From: Hordeum vulgare subsp. vulgare
Taxonomy: Eukaryota > Streptophyta > Magnoliopsida > Poales > Poaceae
Direction: 5' to 3'
Length of the DNA stretch: 64,000 nt
Assembly (NCBI RefSeq): GCF_904849725.1
Contig: NC_058522.1
Coordinates: 336,975,029 to 337,039,028, forward strand
Part shown: in pieces, positions 1-11,794 of the stretch
Numbering within the stretch: the first letter of the stretch is position 1
Layout: every line of letters starts with the position of its first letter
Notes under the pieces: model-generated
Database searches by the model: none
What the model was told of the DNA's origin: nothing
The model's input: only the letters and a program-made list of their open reading frames with translations
Position numbers and translations under genes: made by a program

Positions 1-476
1 AAACCCATTGCAGCCACGTAAAATTTGCAACAACAATTAGAAGACGTCTAACTTGTTTTTGCAGGGTATGCTATGTGATGTGATATGGCAAAAGGATGTG
101 ATGTATGAGATTGATCATGTTCTTGTAAAATGATTCACGACTTGCATATTGATGAGTACAACAACCGGTAGGAACCATAGAAGTTGTCTTAATTTATTGT
201 ATGGGATGCAACGCCATGCGATTACTTTACTTTATTGCTAACCGTTAGCCATAGTAGTAGAAGTAATAGTTGGTGAGACGACTTCATGAAGACACAATGA
301 TGGAGATCATGGTGTCATGCTGGTGTAATGATGATCATGCCGCGCCTCGAAGATGGCGATCAAAGGCGCAAGATGATATTGGCCATATCATGTCACTATA
401 TGATTTGCATGTGATGTTTATCATGTTTCTATATCTTATTTGCTTAGAACAACGGTAGTAAATAAGATGGTCCCTC
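1..476 (+). other. Copia 5' leader, first part
   Basis: This is untranslated leader of the outer Copia element between its off-window 5' LTR and the Gypsy insertion at 477. There is no long open frame in the Copia sense, and short frames across it are interrupted. The text resembles Angela-type leaders (recall). It ends with the target duplication CCCTC (472-476), repeated at 30316-30320 where the leader resumes. Confidence 0.8.
472..476. repeat. Left target-site duplication CCCTC of the large Gypsy element
   Basis: CCCTC sits directly before TGTCGGGACC at 477 and is repeated at 30316-30320 directly after the terminal GACA of the other LTR. A perfect 5-bp match is the expected Gypsy integrase footprint, and it fixes the element at 477-30315. 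Confidence 0.92.
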
Positions 477-3400
477 TGTCGGGACCCCGATCCTAAGTCA
501 TAAGAACCCAACCTGTAACACATCACATCACTTTGCGGCCTCACGCACGGTAAACTCCACGGCTGCCACCTTACCTTGGACCGGACCGTTTGCATCTTTT
601 GGCTCACGTATATGAATGTGTCGCTAGAACTCAAACGACCAAGAACCCGGGTCGACATGACTAGTTATAAACCTAAGTGGTACATCCATACAGGGACATG
701 CATACATAACCCAGCAAAGCAGGTGTCGGTCATTAGCGTGTGTAGACGAGTCGTAGCAAGCTACAAGGACTCCATTACACCGCGTGACATTTCCCCGAAG
801 GGACAGACACAACAACAAAGAAGGATACATGCCGGTCAATCAATGTGTCCGAAGCAGTAGCAAGCTACCAAAGCTCGGTGGAAGCACAAAGAGGCATTTC
901 CCCGTAAAGAGTACTACTAAAGGCACACAACTAGGTTTCGAATCCCACACATACAATGCATTTCATAACATACACACAATATTACGATATGTGTAGATAC
1001 AACATGGCATCACAACATAACTCTATGACTTAAGCTTTTATTAAGGACTCATAAGAGTCAACATAGTATGATATTACAAACAGGGGTCTCGTGACCCGAC
1101 ACTCAAGTCATACAAACATCAAGCGGAAGCAAAACATGTCTCGGTACAGACATCTACTAAAAATGGCTGGAGGAGCCTGAAAATCTACCATGACCCTACA
1201 AAAGGAACCAGACCTCTGTCTGGGATTCCCAAGCTATTCCGGTCAACATCGATCACATCGCGTAGATACCTTTAATGAGACTAAAATCTTCTCTGCAAAA
1301 CATAAATAAAGCAACCGTGAGTACAAAGGTACTCAACAATACTTACATCAGAACTATCTACATATGCATCAGTATAAATGAAGGGATTGTGGGGTTTGAT
1401 TGCAGCAAGCCAACTTTGACTCTTGGCTAACCTATACTACGACTACAAGTTCTTTCTTTGAGATGGGATAGCGCACACGAGTCCACATATTCACCAATCA
1501 ATACACCACCATGGATCCACTCTCGTCTCCCTACGAGAAGGCCATCCATAGCACTGACACTTATCTTGCAAGTTTTAGAGTATCCATTTAAATTGTCTAT
1601 GTACCACGTAATGTTTCCAAGTAGTCCATATCCGAGGACGCGGCTATTCGAACAGATTGATTCACCCTGCAGGGGTATACTTCTTCACACATGCTCTCAC
1701 CACTTAGCACCATATGCACGTCATGCATCTCGGCAACCTTCAAGCGGAAGCACTGGCGTGGGTGTCGGCCACGACCGTTAACCACACAAGACCCTAGTAC
1801 AGGTTTATCGCCTATTTGAGACTGAACCCGCAAGGAAGTCCGACCGAGGTTTCCTCTAATGCCCCAAACGATGTGCGCAGGGTTCCCAAGCCCACCATCC
1901 GGGTGACACTTGGTACACCGTGCCACTGTGTATCTACCGCACTGAAGCATACCCCGTTGGGCAGAGCTAAACACGGCCGCCAACACTTTTCCTACAAACA
2001 CCAGAAACTAGTTGCAACTCCTGGACAGAGATCTAGGAGATTAATAAGCTGAGAGAGGTCGAGTTATCGGAGCCCAATGTGTGGTAGTATCTTGCCTTGG
2101 ATAACATACACAAAACTCAGTTCTTAAGGACGGTCCCAATGAGATAACCCACCATGTACTCCTACATGGCCTCTCACCGCTACCTTTACCAAATCGGATT
2201 CACACCTGTACTCTCACACTGTAGGACATGAACACAACCATTCCGATTCATCATCCAGATGGATCAGACCTGACACGACTCTAAGCATAGAAGGCATTGT
2301 AAGCAAGCATGGATGAGTAAGCACAAGAAGGCTCAAGTAGTTGCTACTCATGTTAAGTGGTTTCAACTATTTACTGTGACAAAATCAGGTCATGCAGAGG
2401 AATGGGTTCAACTTCAAGAACATGTAACAGTTGAATCGTGTTTGTCCTAATGCACTAAAAGAGAGGAGGAGGGAGAGAGTGGGTTTATATCAATATGCTC
2501 AAGGGGGTTCGCTTGCCTGACAGTTCTGAAGATACCAGTGAATCTTCATCAGTGTCAACGATCACATCGTCGGAACCATCGTCTACCGAGGGGGAATAAC
2601 ACGGGCAAACAAGAAAGAACAATATTTACCTCACGGAAATGCAACACTATGATGCATGATCATGACATGGTGATATGCTATTGATTGAGCTAATGCATCT
2701 AACATAAAAATTAAATGAAGTTAGTTCGAACCAAAGGTTCAAATTCAAACTCCATATATGATTATTTAAATGGCATTTATTTGATTTGTCCAAAACTGGG
2801 AACAAAAGTTGTTCTAACATGCATGAAAATGGCATAATCAGATTCCTTGAATTTTTCTGATCATTTTTCATATATAATTTATTTTCATTGGAGTTACAGA
2901 TTATTTACTATAATTTTTGGAAGTTTTGCTTTTATTCTAGAATTATTTTAAATCCAGAAATACATTTAATGCATCATCACTACGTCAGTGTGACCTCAGC
3001 AAGTCAACTGACCCTGTCGGGTCAAACCTAACAGGTAGGGCCCATGTGTCATAGACACAACCCTAATTAGTATTTAGTTTAAAAAATGGAATTAATTAGG
3101 TGCTTTGGGCCCACCTGTCATGGACCCTGAGGGTGATTAAACAAAAGAGGGGGGGGGGGGGGTTGGCCGGCACCTCCTCGCCGGCGACCACCCGCGGCGG
3201 CGGAGACTCGCCGGAATGGCCCTCCGGCATCGGCTGGAGGTGCCGAGGGCACCAGGGCGTAGCCCAGGTTGGGACGCATCCATCCCGACCCAGCCACGGG
3301 CCAGAGGGTGGCCAGAATGAGGCCGACGACGACCTCGCTCGGTGGCTGGAGTCGTCCACGGTGGGGCTATGGCCTAGGGCACGGGATAGGATGGGGAGAT

Positions 3401-4294
3401 GGGGGGAAACGGAGCAGGGCTCACGGCGGTTCCAGAGGGGGCAACGGCGACAGAGGGGGCGCTCGGGGCAGGGAGAATCGCCGTCGACGGGCTCCGATGG
3501 TCGGAGTTGGAAATGGCGACGACGAGGGCGATGTAGGGGGGCTTGCCTCGAGTCCTTCAACGTGGAGGATGACCTCGTCTATTCAGAGAAGATTGGCTGC
3601 TCGGGGAGGCACCGCGGTGGCCGGAGGCACGGTGGAGAGCATCGAGCAGAGCTCAGCAATGGCGGAGGGGAGAAAGAGAGAAGAGCAGGGGAGAAAGACA
3701 GGGGGGAAGATGGGGATGACTCCCCTGGAGTGTATCCACTGACCAGCTCGACGAGGAGGAGTGCCCACGTAGGCAGGTGCGTGCTGCTTCTGTGGAAGGC
3801 GGTGGCCACCTCCTCCTCTCCCTACTGGCAGAGGTGGAAGACGACGGTTAAGGGGGGATGGGCTGGGCCTGGCGATAGGTAAGGGTTTTCTATTTTTTTT
3901 ATTCTTTTCTGTTTTCTAATTCTAACATTTGTTTTTGAATTTAATAAAATAACAAGCCATTTTGTAAAACCCTAGAAATAAATAAGGGGTATATTTGGAA
4001 TATTTCCAAACTCCACAGAAAATTTCAGCATTTTTGAAATACCTAAAACATTTATAGCTAATTGTTTTATCCAACTTTGTAACTTTGAAGATTAATTAAA
4101 ATGTCAAAATGTTTTAAAAATGAAAGTCATCACTGAAATGTTGTTGCCAACATTCATTAAAAATAATCTTGGTTGAACCTATTTGAGTTTTATTTGGTGC
4201 TAGGGTTTGATCATCCCCATTTCAAATTCAAAATAAAAATAAAAATGCATGCATGAATATGAAATGGCAAGCAAGGTAAACTTGGACTGTGACA
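477..4294 (-). repeat. 3' LTR of the large non-autonomous Gypsy element (uninterrupted copy)
   Basis: This is a 3818-bp LTR, from TGTCGGGACC to ATGGCAAGCAAGGTAAAC...GACA as read on the plus strand. It aligns throughout with 14991-16690, 26574-27962 and 29591-30315. It contains a GC-rich block at about 3160-3880 in otherwise AT-rich DNA, with a run of G near 3149-3162. Relative to the other LTR it keeps about 60 bp near 2695-2760 and lacks about 40 bp near 4150. By-eye divergence in the first 215 bp is about 10 percent. Confidence 0.9.
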
Positions 4295-4308
4295 ACTCAC
4301 CCCCACTA
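4295..4308 (-). other. Polypurine tract of the large Gypsy element
   Basis: Read on the minus strand this is AGTGGGGGTGAGT directly before the LTR start TGTCACAG. A purine-rich stretch abutting the LTR is the plus-strand DNA primer site of LTR retroelements and fixes the element orientation. Confidence 0.75.
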
Positions 4309-4852
4309 AACAAGAATCTCGTCCCGAGATTCAAGCGTAGTCGGGAAGAGGAGGAGGGGACACTAACTAACGTAATCTTCACGATCCAATTGCCCTTCTT
4401 GAAGATGTTTATTCATTGCATCATGTTGATCTTGACATCTTTGTCTTCAAGGTCTTCATCTAACACGACAACAAAAGAACAGGAAGACTCTACCAGATTC
4501 GATCTCCTCGAAGATCGAGCAACTCATGATCAACTCATAGAATGAGACGTAGGAACGTCCTTTGAGCTGAGACACAAAACACATAACACGGATGAGGAAA
4601 TGAGGCATATTACAGAGGTTCAATTGGTTGGCAACAATCCCACGCTTAAAGAGATGGTGACAAGGTTTCAAAGTAGCAAGGATTAAGTTGCTCTTCGTAC
4701 CATAATGGGGCACCTTAGGAGGGTGACTCGTAGAGTTATTCCCTTAAGTGGCAAAAATAATTACTTTTGATCCGAAGATCATTTAAACTCTTCATAGAAG
4801 GATAAGGCAATTCACAATTGATCGTCTAAAGGAATTTGAAAGAATGGCATAC
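4309..4852 (-). other. Interior of the large Gypsy element, distal part
   Basis: This is non-coding interior between the polypurine tract and the nested insertion at 4853. No conserved open frame was recognised. It continues at 11795 after the nested element. The five bases before the insertion, CATAC (4848-4852), pair with CACAC (11795-11799) as a target duplication with one mismatch. Confidence 0.75.
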
Positions 4853-6479
4853 TGATACGTCTCAAACGTATCTATAATTTTTTATGGTTTCATGCTGTTA
4901 TCTTGTCTTCTTTGGATGTTTTATATACCTTTTATATCTTTTTTGGGACTAACTTATTAATTCAGTGCCAAGTGCCAGTTCCTGTTTTTTCTGTATTTTT
5001 GACTCTTTTCAGATCTGATTTTGGAACGGAGTCCAAACAGAATAAAAACCCCGAAATGATTTTTTCCCGAACGGAAGAAGATCAGGGGGCCTCTGGGCCA
5101 AGCCAGGTGGGCTCCATGGAGCCCACAAGCTCCCACTCCACCACCAGGGGGAGGCGGCGGTGTCAGGGCTTGTGGCCTCCCTGGCCGCCCCTTGACCTAG
5201 ATCCTTGGCCTATATATTCCCAAATATTCAGCAAAAAATCAGGGGAGCCTTGAAAATACTTTTCCGTCGCCGCAAGCTTCCGTTTCCGTGAGATCTCATC
5301 GGGAGACCCTTCCCGGCGCCCTGCTGGAGGGGAATTTGGAGTTGGAGGGCTTCTTCATCATCATCATCGCCCCTCCAATGACTCGTGAGTAGTTCACTTC
5401 AGACCTACGGGTTCGTAGTTAGTAGCTAGATGGCTTCTTCTCTCTCTTGGATCTTCAATACAAAGTTCTCCATGATCTTCATGGACATCTATCCGATGTA
5501 ATCTTCTTTGGCGGTGTGTTTGTCGAGATCCGATGAATTGTGGATTTGTGATCAGATTATCTATGATATATATTTGAGTCTTTGCTGATTTCTTATATGC
5601 ATGATTTGATATCCTTGTAAGTCTCTCCGAGTCTTGGGTTTTGTTTGGCCAACTAGATCTATGATTCTTGCAATGGGAGAAGTGCTTGCTTTTGGGTTCT
5701 ACCATGTGGTGACCTTTCCCAGTGACAGTAAGGGCAGCAAGGCACACATCAAGTAGTTTCCATCAAGGGTAAAAAGATGGGGTTTTTATCATTGGGTTGA
5801 GATTATCCCTCTACATCATGTCATCTTGCTTAAGGCCTTACTCTCTTCTTATGGACTTAATACACTAGATGCATGCTGGATAGCGGTCGACGTGTGGAGT
5901 AATAGTAGTAGTTGCAGAAAGTATCGGTCTACTTGTTTTGGACGTTATGCCTATAGATATAATCATTGCATGGATATCGTCACGACTTTGCGCGGTTCTA
6001 TCAATTGCTCGACAGTAGTTTGTTCACCCACCGTCTACTTGCTTTCATGAGAGAAGCCACTAGTAAACACTACGGCCCCCGGTTCTATTCACATTCATCA
6101 TTTACACCTCCGCTTTTACTTTGCTTTGTTACTTTGTTGCTTTCAGTTCTCACTTGGCAAACAATCTATAAGGGATTGACAACCTCTTCATAGCGTTGGG
6201 TGCAATCTTTTGTGTTTGTGCAGGATCTTGAGATACTCCTCCACTGGATTGATTCCTTGGTTCGCAAACTGAGGGAAATACTTACCAGCGCTACGCTACA
6301 TCACCCTTTCCGCTTCGAGGGAACACCAACGCAAGGCTCCAAGGCCACGGGGGAAATCCTTTGCATACTTGCCTAGGAAGTCCCTTAAGGCGTAGCCGCA
6401 GCAGAAGGATCAAGCCAAGTATTCTCCCGTCGACGTGCCTATTGCTGGCGCCATTGGAAGGTCTTTTGTTGCAGTAGCA
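4853..6479 (+). repeat. 5' LTR of the nested non-autonomous Gypsy element
   Basis: This LTR runs from TGATACGTCTC to GTAGCA. It contains a perfect 9-bp inverted repeat GTGGGCTCC/GGAGCCCAC (5107-5126, 2-nt loop). About 85 bp downstream is a TATA-like box TATATATT (5211-5218), the likely core promoter, followed by a poly-CAT stretch. Confidence 0.93.
5211..5218 (+). promoter_or_regulatory. Probable TATA box of the Sabrina/WHAM-type LTR
   Basis: TATATATT in a GC-rich setting just after the conserved hairpin. The same box is at 10528-10535 in the 3' LTR and 28322-28329 in the solo LTR. No transcription start was mapped. Confidence 0.55.
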
Positions 6480-6489
6480 GAAGTATTTC

Positions 6490-6507
6490 TGGCGCCGTTG
6501 CCGGGGA
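6490..6507 (+). other. Primer-binding site of the nested non-autonomous Gypsy element
   Basis: TGGCGCCGTTGCCGGGGA lies 10 bp after the 5' LTR. It is the standard primer-binding sequence of Triticeae Gypsy elements and looks complementary to a tRNA 3' end (tRNA-Asp type from memory). A near-identical site is at 18209-18226 in the Fatima-like element. Confidence 0.88.
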
Positions 6508-6720
6508 GGAGAGATCAAGATCTATCCAAGTAGGTCTCACAAACTCATCTCCTGCATTTACTTTTTTGCCAGTTGCCTCTCGTTTTCCTCTCCCCCACTT
6601 GACATTTGCCTTTTCCGTTTGCCTTTTTCGTTCGCCCTTTCCTCTCGTTTGCCTTTCCGTTGCTTGGGTGCTATGTGCCTTCAATATGCTTGCATCTTCG
6701 CTTGTTGAATATCTAGTGAT

Positions 6721-7429
6721 ATGGATCCTCATCCACTTGCTAATCTCTTTAAGAGACCCATTATGTGGAACGAATTGCTAGTGAGTTGAGGGCACTTGAC
6801 AATCTTTATGGAGTTTTGCTTGAGATGCGTGAATCTGAAAATTGTGAGGAAGAAATTCATGAAGTGATTCACGAGGGCTCCTTGGATGAAAAGCATGATT
6901 GCAATGGTTTCACTACAAATTCTATTAGTGACAATCATGCTAAAATATGCAAAACCCTAAGCTTGGGGATGCTAGTTTTGCTTTGTCCACTTCTTGTTGC
7001 AATAATCATGATTGGGGAGATGATCTTTCTTATGATCTTGAAACTTTTTTCAAACCTCATGATGAATATGATATTTGCAAGAATATTGAAAGTGGGTTTG
7101 GAGACGTCATGACTTTAGTTGATGATAATCCCACTATTGTTGAAGAGCATCAACTTTGCATGCATGTGGATCATGAAAACAATATCCTTTGTGATAGTTA
7201 CATTGTTGAATTCGAATATGATCCCACATGTAATTGCTATGAGAGAGGAAAATATTTTGGTAGAAACTTTCATGTTACCAAATTACCTCTCGTTATATGG
7301 AGATTTCTATTGTCTCTTTCTTATTCCTTGCATATTGTAACTATCGGTTGTCTTGACAATCTGTTTTCCTATAAAATGCCTATGCATAGGAAGTATGTTA
7401 GACTTAGATGTGGTTTTCTCATGCTTTAG
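6721..7429 (+). pseudogene. Broken short ORF of the non-autonomous Gypsy element, function unknown
   Basis: A frame opens with ATG at 6721 (MDPHPLANLFKR...) and stops after about 20 codons. The reading continues in a second frame from about 6765 (ELRALDNLYGVLLEMRES) and in a third from about 6947 to 7429 (acidic, Cys- and His-containing, DDLSYDLETFF, HVDHENNILCDSY). At least two frameshifts are therefore present. I recognise the protein as one that recurs in non-autonomous wheat Gypsy elements but know no function. No zinc knuckle, protease or polymerase motif is visible. A PPT-like AAGCTTGGGGATGC lies at 6959-6972 inside it. It could be a decayed gag remnant, but the sequence does not establish that. 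Confidence 0.55.
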
Positions 7430-10157
7430 GATGTTCTCGTTGTGCTTCAATTCTTGTCTTTTGTGAGAGCATCATTGAATGCCTAGCTAAGGGCGTTAAA
7501 CAATAGCGCTTGTTGGGAGGCAACCCAATGAATCTATCCTTTGTATTTCTGTGTTGTGTTTTCCACACTTTCATAATTCTGTTATGATTGTGTTTTTTGT
7601 GTTTCTTTTTGCTTTTGTGCCAAGCAAAACCGTTATGATTAGTCTTGGGGATGATCGTTTGGTCATGCTGGAAAAGACAGAAACTTTCTGCTCACGAAAA
7701 GAATTTTCATTTTTGTTCTGTAAGATATTTTGAGTTGATTCTTTTTGCTGCTGATTGCTACGCAAATTATTCAGACTGTCGTAATTTTTCAGAATGTTTC
7801 AAGTACCAGAGGTATAAGAAATATACAGATTGCTACAGACTGGTCTGCTGTTAACAGATTCTGTTTTTGTTGTGTTGGTTGCTTATTTTGATGAAACTAT
7901 GGATAGTATTGGGGGGGGGGGGGTATTAGCCATGTAAGATTGAAAATACAGTAACTCAACATCATCACAAGTAGAATTTATGTTTGCTATAGTACCTAAG
8001 GAAGTGGTGGTTTGCTTTCTCATACTAATGTTATCACGAGTTTCTGTTTAAGTTTCGTGTTGTGAAGTTTTCAAGTTTTGGGTGAAGTTCTTATGGAAAA
8101 AGATATAAAGAGTGGCAAGAGCTCAAGCTTGGGGATGCCCAAGGCACCCCAAGAGATTCAAGGATGCCGTAAAAGCCTAAGCTTGGGGATGCCCCGGGAA
8201 GGCATCCCCTCTCTCGTCTTCAATCCATCGGTAACGTTACTTGGGGCTATATTTTTATTCACCACATGTTATGTGTTTTTGCTTGGAGCGTCTTGTATCG
8301 TAGGAGCCTTTTATTTTTGTTGTGTCACAATCATCCTTGCTGCACACCTAGAGAGAGAGACATGCACACACCGTGATTTTGTCGAGCTTCACTTATATCT
8401 TTTGGTAGACAATTCAGCTCACATGTGCTTCACTTATATCTTTTGAGCTAGATACTTTTGCTCTATCTACTTCACTTATATCTTTTAGAGCACAGCGGTG
8501 CGTGCCTTGGTAGTTGATCTATGCTTTGAAAGTAGTCTCAAAAGGGGTAGTTATCCAAAGGGATACGAAAACTTCCACCTTCATGTGCATTGAATAGTTA
8601 GAGAAGTTTGATTCATCTCAATTAGTTTTGAGTTGTGGTTATGGTAATATTGAAGTCATGCTAGTAAGGTGTTGTGGATCTAGAAATACTTGTGTTGAAG
8701 TTAGTGATTCCCGTAGCATGCACGTATGGTGAACCGCTATGTGATGAATTCTGAGCATGATTAGTATATTGATTGTCATCCTTTGGGTGGCGGTCGGGAT
8801 CGCGCGATGGTTTATACCTACCAACCCTTCCCCTAGGAGTATGCATTGAATGCTTTGCTTCGATTACTAATAATGTTTTTGCAACAAGTATATGATTTCA
8901 TCATGACTAATGTTGAGTCCATGGTTTATATGCACTTTCACCTTCCACCATCACTATCTTCTTAGTGCCGTGCAACTTTCGCCGGTGCACAAACCCCACC
9001 ATTAGCCTCCCTCAAAATAGCCATCATACCTACCTACTATGGCTTTTTCAAAGTCATTCCGAGATATATTGCCATGCAAATACCACCATGATATGTGCCA
9101 CCACGTCTACTTTGCCATTGCATGATCGTAATATAGCTAGCCTGATGTTTCCATTGATGTCTATGCCATGCTAGATCATTGCCACGGCACACTACCAAAG
9201 GCATTCCATATAGAGTCATAGTTGCTCTAAGTTTTGAGTTGAAAGTGTGATGATCATCATTAATGGAGCATTGTCCCATGTGAGGAAATAAAAGAGGCCA
9301 AAGAAGCCCACTAAAAAAGAGAGGCCAAAGAGCCCACCAAAAAAATAAAAATAAATAAATAAAAATAATAAAAAATGAGAGAAAAAGAGAGAAGGGACAA
9401 TGCTACCACTTTTTCCACACTTGTGCATATTAAGCACCATGATCTTCATGATTGAGAGTTTCTCGTTTTGTCAGCACCATATAGCTAGTGGGAAATTTTC
9501 AATATATAACTTGGCTTGTATATTCCAATGATAGGCTTCCTCAAAATTGCATTAGGTCTTCGTGAGCAAGCAAGTTGGATGCACACCCACTAGTTTTCTT
9601 TAAGAGCTTTCACATACTCGTAGCTCTAGTGCATCATTTGTATGGCAATCCCTACTCATTCACATTGATATCTATTGATGAGCATCTCCACAGCTCATTG
9701 ATATGCCTAGTTAATGTGACTATCTTCTCCTTTTTTGTCTTGCAACCTCCACCACACTCCACACCATCTATAGTGCTATAACCATGGCTCACGCTCATGT
9801 ATTGCGTGAGAGTTGAAAAGGTTTGAGAAAGTAAAGGTGTGAAACAATTACTTGGCCAATACCGGGGTTGTGCATGTTTGAATTCGTTGTGCAATGATGA
9901 TAGAGCATAGCCAGATTATATGCTTTTGTAGGGATAACTTTCTTTTGGCCTTGTTATTTTGAAAGTTCATGATTACCTTGCTAGTTTGCTTGAATTATTA
10001 TTGTTTCCACGTCAATAGCAAACTATTGTTTTGAATCTAATGGATCTGAACATTCATGTCGCATAAGAGGAATTACAAAGGACATCTATGCTAGGTAGCA
10101 TGAAAGCATCAAAAATTCATTCTTTATCACTTCCCTACTCGAGGACGAGCAGGAGTT
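7430..10157 (+). other. Long non-coding interior of the non-autonomous Gypsy element
   Basis: About 2.7 kb without a supported gene. It holds a run of 13 G (about 7911-7923), two PPT-like copies of AAGCTTGGGGATGC (8125-8138, 8179-8192), a short direct repeat of CTTCACTTATATCTTTT (about 8387-8490) and an A-rich low-complexity tract (about 9338-9395). The open frames here are short and unconserved in appearance. Confidence 0.6.
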
Positions 10158-10171
10158 AAGCTTGGGATGCT
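10158..10171 (+). other. Polypurine tract of the nested non-autonomous Gypsy element
   Basis: AAGCTTGGGATGCT abuts the 3' LTR start at 10172. The same sequence with one extra G occurs three times further upstream (6959, 8125, 8179). Confidence 0.75.
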
Positions 10172-11794
10172 TGATACGTCTCAAACGTATCTATAATTTT
10201 TGATGGTTTCATGCTGTTATCTTGTCTTCTTTGGATGTTTTATGTACCTTTTATATCTTTTTTGGGACTAACTTATTAATTCAGTGCCAAGTGCCAGTTC
10301 CTGTTTTTCTATGTTTTTGACTCTTTTCAGATCTGATTTTGGAATGGAGTCCAAACGGAATAAAAACCCCGAAATGATTTTTTCCCGAACGGAAGAAGAC
10401 CAGGGGCCTCTGGGCCAAGCCAGGTGGGCTCCAGGGAGCCCACAAGCTCCCACTCCGCCACCAGGGGGAGGCGGCGATGTCAGGGCTTGTGGCCTCACTG
10501 GCCGCCCCCTGACCTAGATCCTTGGCCTATATATTCCCAAATATTCGGCAAAAAATCAGGGGAGCCTCGAAAATACTTTTCCGCCGCCGCAAGCTTCCGT
10601 TTCCGCGAGATCTCATCTGGAGACCCTTCCCGGTGCCCTGCCGGAGGGGAATTTGGAGTTGGAGGGCTTCTTCATCATCATCATCGCCCCTCCAATGACT
10701 CGTGAGTAGTTCACTTCAGACCTACGGGTCCGTAGTTAGTAGCTAGATGGCTTCTTCTCTCTCTTGGATCTTCAATACAAAGTTCTCCATGATCTTCATG
10801 GAGATCTATCCGATGTAATCTTCTTTAGCGGTGTGTTTGTCGAGATCCGATGAATTGTGGATTTGTGATCAGATTATCTATGATATATATTTGATCTTTG
10901 CTGATTTCTTATATGCATGATTTGATATCCTTGTAAGTCTCTACGAGTCTTGGGTTTTGTTTGGCCAACTAGATCTATGATTCTTGCAATGCGAGAATTG
11001 CTTGGTTTTGGGTTCTACCATGTGGTGACCTTTCCGAGTGACAGTTGGGGCAGCAAGGCACACATCAAGTAGTTGCCATTAAGGGTAAAAAGATGGGGTT
11101 TTTATCATTGGGTTGAGATTATCCCTCTACGTCATGTCATCTTGCTTAAGGCGTTACTCTATTCTTATGGACTTAATACACTAGATGCATGCTGGATAGC
11201 GGTCGACATGTGGAGTAATAGTAGTAGATGCAGAAAGTATCGGTCTAGTTGTTTTGGACGTGATGCCTATAGATATAATCATTGCTTAGATATCGTCACG
11301 ACTTTGCGCGGCTCTATCAATTGCTCGACAGTAATTTGTTCACCCACCGTCTACTTGCTTTCATGAGAGAAGCCACTAGTAAACACTATGACCCCCGGGT
11401 CTATTCACATCCATCGTTAACACCTCCGCTTTTACTTTGCTTTGTTACTTTATTGCTTTCAGTTCTCACTTGGCAAACAATCTATAAGGGCTTGACAACC
11501 CCTTCATAGCGTTGGGAGCAAGCTTTTGTGTTTGTGCAGGATCTTGAGATACTCCTCCACTGGATTGATACCTTGGTTCTTAAACTGAGGGAAATACTTA
11601 CCACCGCTGCGCTACATCACCCTTACGCTTCGAGGGAACACCAACGCAAGTCTCCAAGGCCATGGGGGAAATCCTTTGCATACTTGCCTAGGAAGTCCCT
11701 TAAGGCGTAGCCGCATCAGAAGGATCAAGCCAATTATTCTCCCGTCGACGTGCCTATTGCTGGCGCCATTGGAAGGTATTTTGTTGCAGTAGCA
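10172..11794 (+). repeat. 3' LTR of the nested non-autonomous Gypsy element
   Basis: This matches 4853-6479 end to end. The hairpin arms GTGGGCTCC/GGAGCCCAC are intact (10424-10443) although the 2-nt loop differs (AG here, AT in the 5' LTR). The TATA box is at 10528-10535. Confidence 0.93.

Larger units (their letters stand above)
4853..11794 (+). mobile_element. Nested non-autonomous Gypsy element (Sabrina/WHAM-type LTRs)
   Basis: The 6942-bp plus-strand element has LTRs of 1627 bp (4853-6479) and 1623 bp (10172-11794), both starting TGATACGTCTC and ending GTAGCA. It has a primer-binding site (6490-6507), one short broken frame (6721-7429), a long non-coding interior and a polypurine tract at 10158-10171. 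It lacks reverse transcriptase and integrase, so it depends on proteins from elsewhere. The family name is from memory of LTR text. By-eye divergence over the first 205 LTR bases is about 3 percent, so this is probably one of the younger insertions here. Confidence 0.92.

Noticed and set aside
1458..2052. Frames of 78-134 codons on both strands near 1458-2052, repeated near 16082-16631
   Set aside because: They are the two LTR copies of the same element; conservation reflects common origin, not coding.
3100..3882. A 260-codon plus-strand frame (and similar frames at 27454-27987) that could look like a gene
   Set aside because: It lies antisense inside an LTR, in a GC-rich block where stops are rare, with biased Gly/Arg/Ser composition and no recognisable domain.
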